A stretch of 6,390 nt of DNA, taken from an uncultured Alcanivoracaceae bacterium. GTDB taxonomy: Bacteria; Pseudomonadota; Gammaproteobacteria; Pseudomonadales; Alcanivoracaceae. The position numbers and the translations under genes are program-made. Below the pieces are notes generated by a model. The model searched no databases. It had not been told where the DNA came from and was given only the letters and a program-made list of their open reading frames with translations. Positions 1 through 5,333 of this stretch are shown here, in pieces (the first letter of the stretch is position 1; every line of letters begins with the position of its first letter). The DNA lies in NCBI GenBank assembly GCA_937943665.1, contig CALEAR010000122.1, forward strand, positions 1-6,390, written 5' to 3'.

Positions 1-719
1 GTTGGCGTATTCCCTTCATTGCCAGTGCTGTGCTGGTGCTCATCGGCTTATATGTACGTTTAAAAATTGAAGAAACCCCCGTGTTTCAGGCCACATTAGA
101 AAAACAGCAGCAAGAACGCATGCCCATGGTGGCGGTGTGTAAAAAGCATCCCCGCATGCTGGTGCTCGGTACTTTAGTGGCTTTGGCCACTTTTGTGCTC
201 TTCTATTTAACTTCTGTGTTTAGTCTTACTTGGGGTACGAGCCAATTGGGCTACAGCCGTGAACAGTTTCTCACCATGCAGTTATTGGGGGTGATTACGT
301 TTGCCTTGTTTATTCCCATCAGTGCCTTATTTGCAGATAAGCACGGTCGTCGATTCACCATGATCAGTATTTCTTTGGTGATTACTGTGTTTGGCTTGTT
401 CCTAGAGCCCCTTTTCACCCAAAGTGGGGGCTCCATGTTGCTGTTCTTAGGTGTGGGCTTTGCTTTAATGGGGTACACCTATGGGCCCTTGGGCACAGTG
501 CTTGCAGAACTGTTCCCTGCGGAGACTCGCTACACGGGCGCTTCCTTAACCTTTAATTTTGCCGGTATCTTGGGAGCCTCCTTGGCGCCTTATTTGGCCA
601 TGTGGCTAGCCACCACCTATAGTTTAAGTGCCGTGGGATGGTACTTATCTGTGGCGGGGGTGATCAGTGCGGTTGCCATGTGGTTGGTATCTGAAACGCA
701 AGATAGCGATTTTAAATAA
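1..719 (+). CDS. MFS transporter, metabolite:H+ symporter (MHS) type, C-terminal part
   Basis: This is the 3' part of a gene cut by the window start. The reading frame is open from base 3 (W-R-I-P-F...) to TAA at 717-719, giving about 238 residues. A GTG at 30 is only an internal codon, because the W-R-I-P-F lead-in is the conserved end of helix 6 in this family. The visible part carries the end of TM6, then a cytoplasmic loop with the family signature R-L-K-I-E-E-T-P-V-F, then six hydrophobic helices (TM7-12). The MFS loop motif D-K-H-G-R-R (about base 336) lies between TM8 and TM9, and F-P-A-E-T-R-Y-T-G-A-S precedes TM11. It resembles YhjE, ShiA, ProP and KgtP relatives, which are inner-membrane proton symporters for small acids or osmolytes. 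The substrate cannot be read from this half. The gene converges on smrA and ends at a strong hairpin terminator. Confidence 0.9.
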   Translation, partial: WRIPFIASAVLVLIGLYVRLKIEETPVFQATLEKQQQERMPMVAVCKKHPRMLVLGTLVALATFVLFYLTSVFSLTWGTSQLGYSREQFLTMQLLGVITFALFIPISALFADKHGRRFTMISISLVITVFGLFLEPLFTQSGGSMLLFLGVGFALMGYTYGPLGTVLAELFPAETRYTGASLTFNFAGILGASLAPYLAMWLATTYSLSAVGWYLSVAGVISAVAMWLVSETQDSDFK

Positions 720-727
720 GCAAAAAT

Positions 728-749
728 AGCGGGGCTTCCCCGCTTTTTT
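728..749. terminator. Intrinsic terminator shared by convergent genes
   Basis: A perfect 7-bp stem, AGCGGGG (728-734) and CCCCGCT (738-744), encloses a CTT loop and is followed by a run of six T (744-749). On the other strand the hairpin is followed by TATTTTTG, because of the A-run at 722-726. It sits 8 bp after the transporter stop and 17 bp beyond the smrA stop, so it probably ends transcription from both sides. Confidence 0.9.
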
Positions 750-766
750 GTGCCTTTGCTTTGCCC

Positions 767-1366
767 TTAAAACCCGGAATAGCCGCCGAACTTTTCCTTG
801 TTTTGTTGTTTGGCCTGCGGGGATTTCTTCACCAACACATAAACGCTGCCCGCACCGCCATGTTCTGGTTGGCAGCTATGGTACGCCATGGCTAAGGGAT
901 GTTCTTGCAGCCAATGCAGTACATAGCGCTTTAAGCGGGCAGGTGTGGGGCTGTGGTAGCCTTTGCCATGGGTCACTTGAACGGTTCTGAGGTTGGCTTC
1001 ATGCGCTTCTTGCAAAAAGCTATCTAGCAATTTGCGGGCTTCTTTCAAGGTTTTGCGGTGTAAATCCAAGCGTGCCTGAATGGTGTAGCGGCCCAAGCGC
1101 AAACGACGGTAAACCCCCTCTTGGATACCATTTTCTTTCCATCCAAAAATATCATGGGGGCCAAGCTGGGCTAACTCGCCATCCAGTTCATCGGGAATGG
1201 TGAGTGGGTTTTGATCTAATGGGCTGCTGCCTTGGGCGGCGCGACGGCGTTCTAATTGCGCAAGAGAAGGCTGCGAACGTTGCTGTAAGCGAACCCGATC
1301 ATCGGGGGTGAGAGGCTTAACATCGCCCATGGCACTGCGGAAAATATCACATTCATTGTTATCCAT
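767..1366 (-). CDS. smrA: Smr-domain protein, SmrA-type DNA endonuclease
   Basis: This 199-aa protein has a C-terminal Smr (small MutS-related) domain at about residues 98-181. The motifs are L-D-L-H (100-103), V-T-H-G-K-G (131-136) and the closing Q-P-E-H-G-G-A-G-S (166-174), followed by the strand V-Y-V-L-V-K. The N-terminal segment D-I-F-R-S-A-M-G-D-V-K-P-L is the typical start of the stand-alone gammaproteobacterial SmrA (YdaL) group, whose members are about 190 aa long. Smr domains are known as nucleic-acid nicking or cleaving modules. The cellular role of SmrA itself is poorly defined, so the activity here is inferred from the family. The ATG at 1366 is supported by an AAGGA Shine-Dalgarno about 8 nt upstream and by the match to the family N-terminus. 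The tail after residue 182 is lysine- and glutamine-rich and looks disordered. The gene converges on the MFS transporter. Confidence 0.92.
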   Translation of the reverse strand: MDNNECDIFRSAMGDVKPLTPDDRVRLQQRSQPSLAQLERRRAAQGSSPLDQNPLTIPDELDGELAQLGPHDIFGWKENGIQEGVYRRLRLGRYTIQARLDLHRKTLKEARKLLDSFLQEAHEANLRTVQVTHGKGYHSPTPARLKRYVLHWLQEHPLAMAYHSCQPEHGGAGSVYVLVKKSPQAKQQNKEKFGGYSGF

Positions 1367-1396
1367 GGCGCATTTCCTTTTCTAAACAACGGGGCC

Positions 1397-1402
1397 ATGA
1401 TA
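1397..1402 (-). promoter_or_regulatory. Possible -10 element for smrA
   Basis: Read on the minus strand, TATCAT matches the sigma-70 -10 consensus at five of six positions. It would place a transcript start about 25 nt upstream of the smrA ATG. No good -35 is visible at 16-18 bp, so this is a weak call. smrA could instead be read through from the upstream small ORF. Confidence 0.3.
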
Positions 1403-1432
1403 CCTGAAACCTAGGGGAAGGGCAGCCAAGGG

Positions 1433-1450
1433 GCGGCGCTTTAGCGCCGC
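1433..1450. repeat. GC-rich hairpin downstream of the small ORF
   Basis: The arms GCGGCGC (1433-1439) and GCGCCGC (1444-1450) are perfectly complementary around a TTTA loop. On the minus strand the hairpin begins 12 nt after the stop of the candidate small ORF, the usual place for a terminator. There is no T-run on either side, so intrinsic termination would be weak. A pause or RNA-stability structure is equally possible. Confidence 0.45.
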
Positions 1451-1462
1451 GCGGGGGGAGTG

Positions 1463-1627
1463 CTAGTATTCATCCTCCTCGTGGTATGGGGAGGGCGCTT
1501 GATAGCGGCTATACTCACTGGTATTTTCACGGCGGCGACGTTTATCGTCCCGACGTTTTTTCTGGCGTCGCTGATTGTCTTCTTCCCAGTCCGCTGGGTC
1601 ATAATCATCAAACTGGCGGCGTTTCAT
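1463..1627 (-). CDS. Candidate small highly charged protein (54 aa), unknown function
   Basis: An uninterrupted 54-codon ORF runs from ATG (1627-1625) to TAG (1465-1463). The product begins M-K-R-R-Q-F-D-D-Y-D-P-A-D-W-E-E-D. It continues with a dense basic block (R-R-Q-K-K-R-R-D-D-K-R-R-R-R-E, about residues 20-34) and ends in an acidic, tyrosine-containing tail (H-E-E-D-E-Y). It has no signal peptide, membrane segment or cysteine, and is probably disordered or nucleic-acid- or membrane-surface-binding. In-frame TAA at 1649-1651 prevents a longer ATG start. The Shine-Dalgarno is poor, with only a GATGAG-like stretch 12 nt upstream. Support comes from the strongly biased composition, the hairpin just after the stop, and the lack of any better explanation for the region. 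I do not recognise a family with certainty. Small charged proteins of this kind are common and under-annotated in Gammaproteobacteria. The opposite strand also has an open frame here, but it is a hydrophobic mirror of this sequence. Confidence 0.55.
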   Translation of the reverse strand: MKRRQFDDYDPADWEEDNQRRQKKRRDDKRRRRENTSEYSRYQAPSPYHEEDEY

Positions 1628-1659
1628 GTTGCTGTCTTGCTCATCAATTTAGATAGTAA

Positions 1660-1705
1660 GTTAACCATTTCGAAGGAAATGGCGCCTGTCCTCCATGTGG
1701 TTAAC
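1660..1705. repeat. Two overlapping, mutually exclusive inverted repeats
   Basis: The first pair is CCATTTC (1665-1671) with GAAATGG (1676-1682), a perfect 7-bp stem around a GAAG loop. The second is GTTAACCA (1660-1667) with TGGTTAAC (1698-1705), a perfect 8-bp pair enclosing the first. Both use the CCA at 1665-1667, so the full stems cannot form together. The GTTAAC cores lie exactly 40 bp apart. This could be an operator pair or an RNA switch-like leader. Confidence 0.5.
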
Positions 1706-1846
1706 ACCGAGGATGACAGTGCTATTTGTAATGGGTTTTCCAACGCTTGTCACCCGTTTTTTGCCTCATAAGTGGCAAGGGCATGGACGGGCGCTGAGAA
1801 ACTCCCATAGGGGTGTTAAGGTAACCCCAAGAGAAAACCATTGGAT

Positions 1847-1851
1847 AGGAG
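1847..1851 (+). promoter_or_regulatory. Ribosome binding site deciding the GTG start of cls
   Basis: AGGAG lies 6 nt before the GTG at 1858. The next in-frame ATG (1978) would remove the first membrane helix of the protein, so this site settles the start. Confidence 0.85.
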
Positions 1852-1857
1852 TCAAGG

Positions 1858-3312
1858 GTGCCGCAAGAAGAAGAGGTAATAAAGTGGCTCGAACAAGTTT
1901 GGCTGTTGTTCACCGAGCACTGGGAAGTGTATTGGCCCGGTTGGGTGGCGGTGGCGGGGTTTGTGCTGGCCGTTGCCATGATGTCTCATGCGGTGCTGAA
2001 TAAGCGTGATCCTAGAGCCGCTGCCGCTTGGGTGGGGCTAATTTGGTTAGTGCCCTTTGTGGGTTCTATTTTGTATTTAATGATGGGGGTTAACCGTATT
2101 CAACGGCGCGCCCAACAGCTAGTGGGCGAGGAAGAGTGGTATCAGGTGAAGCGCCACCTAGTCACCAAGCCCGAAAGTGAACACTTGCACACCTTAGCTG
2201 AGCTCACGGAGCGTTTAACGGGGCATCCTTTGTTAGGCGGTAACCGCATTACCCCCATGGATGCTCCGCGGGCCTACGCCAGTATGCTAAAGGCCATTGA
2301 TAATGCGGAAGAATCCGTGTTCATGACCACCTATATTTTTGGTAACGATAGGGCAGGCCGCCCCATGGTGGAGGCCCTAGCCAGGGCGGCAAAGCGTGGG
2401 GTGAAGGTGCGAGTATTAGTGGATGGCATGGGCTCCTTGTATTCGCTCCCCCCAGTGGTGCATCGCATGCGTCGTCGTGGTATCACCACAGAGCGTTTTT
2501 TGTATTCCTTAGCGCCATGGCGAATGCCCTATATGAACCTACGTAACCACCGCAAAATCATGGTGGTGGATCGTAAGGTGGGCTTCACAGGGGGCATGAA
2601 TATTCGTGAGGGTTATATTACCTCTCCCCCGCATAGCCTAGATATGCATATGAAGCTAGAAGGTCCTGTGGTGGCACATTTGCTTAATAGCTTCACTTCG
2701 GATTGGTATTTTACCCGTGGCGAGGGGCTGAATGCCGCCTACGCTGGCCCGGCTCATATGGGGGAAAGTTTAGCCCGTGGTATTAGTGCGGGGCCCGATG
2801 CGGATCTAGGTAAGCGCCGCATGGTATTAATGGCCGCTATCAGCGGGGCACAGGATGAAATCCGCATTATGACGCCTTATTTTGTGCCGGATCAAACCTT
2901 GCTCACCGCTATTGAGCTGGCAGCTCTGCGCGGGGTGCGAGTGCAAATTATTTTGCCGCAGAAGAACAATATGCGCTTAGTGCATTGGGCCTCCATGCAT
3001 TTATTGCCGTGGTTAGTGCAAGATGGTTGCGAAGTATATTTTGTGGCGCCGCCCTTTGATCATTCTAAAATCATGACAGTGGATGGCAAATGGGTGATGT
3101 TTGGCTCGGGGAATTGGGATGCGCGCAGTTTGCGTTTAAACTTCGAGTTTGATGTGGAAGCATACGATAAGCGTTTAGCGCAACAATTGAATGCGCAAAT
3201 TAATTATCGGCTGCAGGATGCGGTGCGTTTGAACGAGCAAACTGTGAGAGAAAAAAGTGTCTTAAAACGGCTGCGCAATGGGCTAGCCTATGTGCTTGAG
3301 CCATATTTATAA
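1858..3312 (+). CDS. cls: Cardiolipin synthase (two-HKD phospholipase D family)
   Basis: This 484-aa inner-membrane enzyme is the usual length for ClsA-type synthases (about 480-490 aa). These join two phosphatidylglycerol molecules into cardiolipin and release glycerol. An N-terminal hairpin of two membrane helices (about 26-46 and 57-77) forms the PLDc_N domain, with the family stretch R-D-P-R-A-A-A-A-W-V-G-L-I-W-L-V-P-F-V-G (50-69). Two phospholipase D catalytic motifs follow. The first is H231-x-K233-x4-D238, then G-G-M-N (245-248). The second is H402-x-K404-x4-D409, then G-S-G-N (416-419). All HKD residues are intact, so the enzyme should be active. It starts with GTG, supported by AGGAG 6 nt upstream. 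It heads a compact unit with a small membrane protein (15-bp gap) and an NlpC/P60 lipoprotein. ClsA and ClsC-type assignments cannot be separated firmly by eye, but the length and helical hairpin favour ClsA. Confidence 0.95.
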   Translation: MPQEEEVIKWLEQVWLLFTEHWEVYWPGWVAVAGFVLAVAMMSHAVLNKRDPRAAAAWVGLIWLVPFVGSILYLMMGVNRIQRRAQQLVGEEEWYQVKRHLVTKPESEHLHTLAELTERLTGHPLLGGNRITPMDAPRAYASMLKAIDNAEESVFMTTYIFGNDRAGRPMVEALARAAKRGVKVRVLVDGMGSLYSLPPVVHRMRRRGITTERFLYSLAPWRMPYMNLRNHRKIMVVDRKVGFTGGMNIREGYITSPPHSLDMHMKLEGPVVAHLLNSFTSDWYFTRGEGLNAAYAGPAHMGESLARGISAGPDADLGKRRMVLMAAISGAQDEIRIMTPYFVPDQTLLTAIELAALRGVRVQIILPQKNNMRLVHWASMHLLPWLVQDGCEVYFVAPPFDHSKIMTVDGKWVMFGSGNWDARSLRLNFEFDVEAYDKRLAQQLNAQINYRLQDAVRLNEQTVREKSVLKRLRNGLAYVLEPYL

Positions 3313-3327
3313 GGGGTAGAAGAAGGT

Positions 3328-3801
3328 ATGCGTTTAGAACAGGGCACGGGCTTGCCCAAACAGTTGCGGTTTTGGGTGGTGGCACATTTGGTACTTGTGT
3401 TGGTGTTAGTGCTAGCCAGCATGGGTATTTGGGTGCCTGCAGGGGATGAACGTTTGCTGTTGGCACGCTTTTTTAACGGCGCTGCTGGCCTGTATGTGAT
3501 CTCCATGGGGGTAACGTATTTTTCGGCAGCCAAGCACAACCAGGTGCAAGATGGCACGCAAAAAGCCCTGAGCGTGGCCATGGTGCTGGCACTTATTGCA
3601 CAATTTTTACCCGTCATGGCAGGGATTCTGCTATTGTTGTTTGCCAATGGTTGGTTGATGTTGCTTGAAGCCACCCCAAGCCATAAGAAGCGTTGGCCAA
3701 CGCCATGGCAAACGGCGCGGCGCCAGCAAGGGGTGTTGTTATTGGTGGCTTTAAGCAGTGTGCTAGTGGCGGTACTCACGCGTGGATATGTATACGGCTA
3801 A
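3328..3801 (+). CDS. Integral membrane protein of unknown function (157 aa)
   Basis: I do not recognise this family. The sequence is dominated by hydrophobic segments at about residues 15-36, 46-66, 81-113 and 135-153. The third is 33 residues long with a proline near its middle (P95), so it could be one long helix or a tight pair. A strongly basic loop follows it (K120-K121-R122 and R131-R132). The positive-inside rule would place that loop in the cytoplasm, which fits five crossings better than four. The gene begins 15 bp after the cls stop and in the same frame, so there is no room for an earlier start. AGAAGG is only 1 nt from the ATG, while GGGGTAG lies at a more usual distance. Its end overlaps the next gene. 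Cotranscription with cls and a peptidoglycan hydrolase suggests an envelope role, but no reaction can be assigned. There are no cysteine pairs or catalytic motifs. Confidence 0.85.
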   Translation: MRLEQGTGLPKQLRFWVVAHLVLVLVLVLASMGIWVPAGDERLLLARFFNGAAGLYVISMGVTYFSAAKHNQVQDGTQKALSVAMVLALIAQFLPVMAGILLLLFANGWLMLLEATPSHKKRWPTPWQTARRQQGVLLLVALSSVLVAVLTRGYVYG

Positions 3802-4330
3802 TATCATTAAGGTGTGGCTTGGTGCCTGTTTGCTGTTATGGCTTTCTGGGTGCGCCATGCGTCAAACGTCTCCTCCGGCTTCCGAACCCTCGGAGCCAGC
3901 CGCTTCTGTTCCGTTTTTTCAGCAGAAAGCTCCCCAGCAAAGCCAAGCCCCACGGCCTGCGGATGTGCTAATGCATGCCATTGGATTGGTGGGTACGCCT
4001 TATCGTTGGGGCGGCAACACTCCAGAAACCGGCTTTGATTGTAGTGGCCTGATCCGCTATGTATTTCAACATTCGGCGCAGGTGGATTTGCCGCGCACCA
4101 CAGGGCAAATGTGGCAGCACAAGGGTAAAAAAGTGAGCCGTTCCCAGCTCCAAAGCGGTGATGTGGTGTTTTTTGCCACCAATGGCGGCCGCCGTGTTAG
4201 CCACGCGGGCATTTATGTGGGGGAGGGGCGTTTTGTGCACGCTCCCTCCTCCGGTGGCACGGTGCGGTTAGATTCCATGAAAAACCCTTATTGGCAGCGC
4301 ACCTACTTATCTGCTAAGCGCTTCCTTTAG
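3788..4330 (+). CDS. NlpC/P60 (C40) family lipoprotein, probable peptidoglycan endopeptidase
   Basis: This 180-aa secreted lipoprotein has an N-terminal signal ending in the lipobox L-S-G-C (C22 becomes lipidated). The residue after it is Ala, not Asp, so outer-membrane sorting is expected. A Pro/Ser/Gln-rich linker (about 28-58) leads to one NlpC/P60 domain. The domain contains V-G-T-P-Y-R-W-G-G-N, the catalytic Cys in F-D-C-S-G (C85), the His in S-H-A-G-I-Y-V-G (H139), and the third polar residue in H-A-P-S (H151). The catalytic set is complete. Family members such as MepS (Spr) cut peptide cross-links in peptidoglycan, and the exact bond cut is inferred. The ATG at 3788 is preferred, and a GTG at 3782 in the same frame would add two residues. 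Neither has a strong Shine-Dalgarno. Either start overlaps the preceding membrane-protein gene by 14-20 nt, suggesting translational coupling. The 3' end overlaps the convergent LysR gene. Confidence 0.92.
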   Translation: MYTANIIKVWLGACLLLWLSGCAMRQTSPPASEPSEPAASVPFFQQKAPQQSQAPRPADVLMHAIGLVGTPYRWGGNTPETGFDCSGLIRYVFQHSAQVDLPRTTGQMWQHKGKKVSRSQLQSGDVVFFATNGGRRVSHAGIYVGEGRFVHAPSSGGTVRLDSMKNPYWQRTYLSAKRFL

Positions 4331-5213
4331 GTTGATGCTGCTGTGGAGGTGGCGCATTACGCGCTTTTAAAAAGTCCCAGGTGGCCCGCATGCGTGCCAA
4401 GCCGCTGAGTTCCACAGGCATTAACATCCAAAACGTGCGCGTGAACTTCACTTCATCAGGCAGCAGCGGCACTAGGCGCGGGTCCTTGTGTGCGGCAAAG
4501 CTTGGCAAAATGGCAATGCCGGCGCCATGGGCCACGGCCTCTTGTTGAGCGAGCACACTGGTGCTACGCCAATGCCCTTGGTGGCGGGGCACTAAATCCG
4601 CTAAAAAATTCAGCTCACGGGTGAAGAGTAAATCCTCCACATAGGTTACAAAGCGATGATGCTTTAAGTCCTCTTTGTGGCGAATGGGTGCATGCTGTGC
4701 CAAATAATCTGGGGAAGCGTACAGCCTGAGGGAGTAATCTAATAAGCGCGTCATAAGAAACGGGCCTTTTTCTGGCCTTTCTAAGGTAATAACAATATCC
4801 GCTTCATTGCGTGACAATTGCAAAGCCCTTGGTAGGGCTAACAAATCAATTTGCAAATGGGGATGCTGTTGGCTTAATGCCGTGAGCTGCTGTGAAAGCA
4901 TTAGCACCCCAAAGGCCTCTGTGGCGCCCACGCGCACCTGGCCAGAAAACTGCTCTGTGGCACTCGGTTGCAACGCATGCACCTTGGTGTAAGCATTTTC
5001 CATGGCCTCAGCGGCGGGGAGCAAGTGTTTTCCCGCTTCCGTAAGCACATACCCTTGAGGCTTACGGAGGAAGAGGGGCTGGCCCACTTGTTTTTCTAAG
5101 GCATTCACACGCCGCGCCACCGTGGTGTGATCCACCCCCAAGCGTCGTGCGGCAATGACCAATCGCTCCGCACGGGCCAATTCCAAAAAATAGCGCAGAT
5201 GATCCCATTCCAC
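4314..5213 (-). CDS. LysR-type transcriptional regulator, likely regulator of mmsA
   Basis: The protein has 299 aa, the standard LysR length. The N-terminal winged helix-turn-helix runs over about residues 1-65 (M-E-W-D-H-L-R-Y-F-L-E-L-A-R... A-A-R-R-L-G-V-D-H-T-T-V-A-R-R-V-N-A-L-E), with recognition helix about 29-39, followed by G-x-P-L-F-x-R. The linker and effector-binding domain (about 90-290) follow. The start is GTG, supported by AAGGA 6 nt upstream and by the conserved beginning of the domain. It is divergent from mmsA across a 120-bp gap, the classic LysR arrangement in which the regulator activates the neighbour and represses itself. A metabolite of valine or methylmalonate-semialdehyde breakdown would be the natural co-inducer, but that is inference. 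Pseudomonas mmsAB is known to be controlled by an AraC-type protein (MmsR), so this is a different local solution. Its 3' end overlaps the NlpC/P60 gene by 17 bp. Confidence 0.93.
   Translation of the reverse strand: MEWDHLRYFLELARAERLVIAARRLGVDHTTVARRVNALEKQVGQPLFLRKPQGYVLTEAGKHLLPAAEAMENAYTKVHALQPSATEQFSGQVRVGATEAFGVLMLSQQLTALSQQHPHLQIDLLALPRALQLSRNEADIVITLERPEKGPFLMTRLLDYSLRLYASPDYLAQHAPIRHKEDLKHHRFVTYVEDLLFTRELNFLADLVPRHQGHWRSTSVLAQQEAVAHGAGIAILPSFAAHKDPRLVPLLPDEVKFTRTFWMLMPVELSGLARMRATWDFLKARNAPPPQQHQPKGSA
4351..4368 (+). terminator. Weak possible terminator for the cls unit
   Basis: GGCGC (4351-4355), an ATTAC loop and GCGCT (4361-4365) form a short stem, including one G-U pair, followed by TTTT. 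It lies about 20 nt after the lipoprotein stop, inside the 3' end of the convergent LysR gene. The stem is short, so this is a weak call. No other terminator candidate is visible for the unit. Confidence 0.25.
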
Positions 5214-5225
5214 TGTTATTCCTTA

Positions 5226-5241
5226 TGTGCAAAAAAGCACA
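5226..5241. promoter_or_regulatory. Palindromic candidate operator
   Basis: TGTGC (5226-5230) and GCACA (5237-5241) are perfect inverted arms around six A. The site lies 13 bp upstream of the lysR start codon, next to its ribosome site, where a bound protein would block lysR expression. Arm length and spacing equal those of a CRP-type site (TGTGA-N6-TCACA), with one symmetrical change per arm. Confidence 0.4.
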
Positions 5242-5320
5242 GCTATTCTGCAAATTTTTGAACTATCCATAGCAAAAATGCATTGTTAGTATGAAAAGTG
5301 CAACAACAATAATCACAACG

Positions 5321-5326
5321 AAGGAG
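5321..5326 (+). promoter_or_regulatory. Ribosome binding site of mmsA
   Basis: AAGGAG is separated by 7 nt from the ATG at 5334. It selects this ATG over the out-of-frame ATG at 5338. Confidence 0.85.
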
Positions 5327-5333
5327 AAGGCCC

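Larger units (their letters stand above)
1628..1857. other. Intergenic region upstream of cls, no gene seen
   Basis: These 230 bp separate the minus-strand small ORF from cls. I see no RNA gene and no credible ORF: the longest frames either overlap the cls start or lack a ribosome site. The region holds overlapping inverted repeats (1660-1705) and a minor imperfect hairpin near 1810-1828 (GGGG and CCCC arms). A possible but poor promoter towards cls is TTGCTG (1629-1634), a 17-bp spacer, then GATAGT (1652-1657). It should contain the cls promoter and perhaps the small-ORF promoter, but neither is unambiguous by eye. Confidence 0.5.
5214..5333. promoter_or_regulatory. Divergent lysR-mmsA control region
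   Basis: This AT-rich 120-bp gap must hold both promoters and the LysR operator. Features seen: a palindrome TGTGC-A6-GCACA (5226-5241); three GCAAA-headed A/T-tract repeats starting at 5229, 5250 and 5272, about two helical turns apart; and an inverted pair ATTTTTG (5254-5260) with CAAAAAT (5273-5279). TAGTAT (5286-5291) is a modest -10 candidate towards mmsA. It has no good -35, as is common for promoters that need a LysR activator. No lysR promoter can be picked with confidence. Confidence 0.65.

Noticed and set aside
1460..1771. Plus-strand open frame encoding a hydrophobic 103-aa peptide
   Set aside because: It has no convincing ribosome site, and its hydrophobic half is the antisense image of the charged minus-strand ORF at 1463-1627. 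The rest covers the structured intergenic region.
1679..1771. Short ORF starting ATG-GCG-CCT after AAGGA
   Set aside because: The AAGGA is only 1 nt from the ATG, which is too close. The 30-residue product has no recognisable character, and the AAGGA belongs to the hairpin at 1665-1682.
1780..1857. Possible TPP-type riboswitch before cls, suggested by GCGCTGAGAAACTCCC
   Set aside because: Only the CTGAGA box matches. The second conserved half of the TPP element is absent, and cls is not a thiamin gene.
1858..1860. Starting cls at the in-frame ATG 1978 instead of GTG
   Set aside because: That would delete the first membrane helix of the PLDc_N hairpin and ignore a well-placed AGGAG.
3288..3779. 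Long minus-strand open frame opposite the membrane-protein gene
   Set aside because: Its composition is a low-complexity mirror of the plus-strand gene, it has no family motif, and the plus strand is tightly packed between cls and the NlpC/P60 gene.
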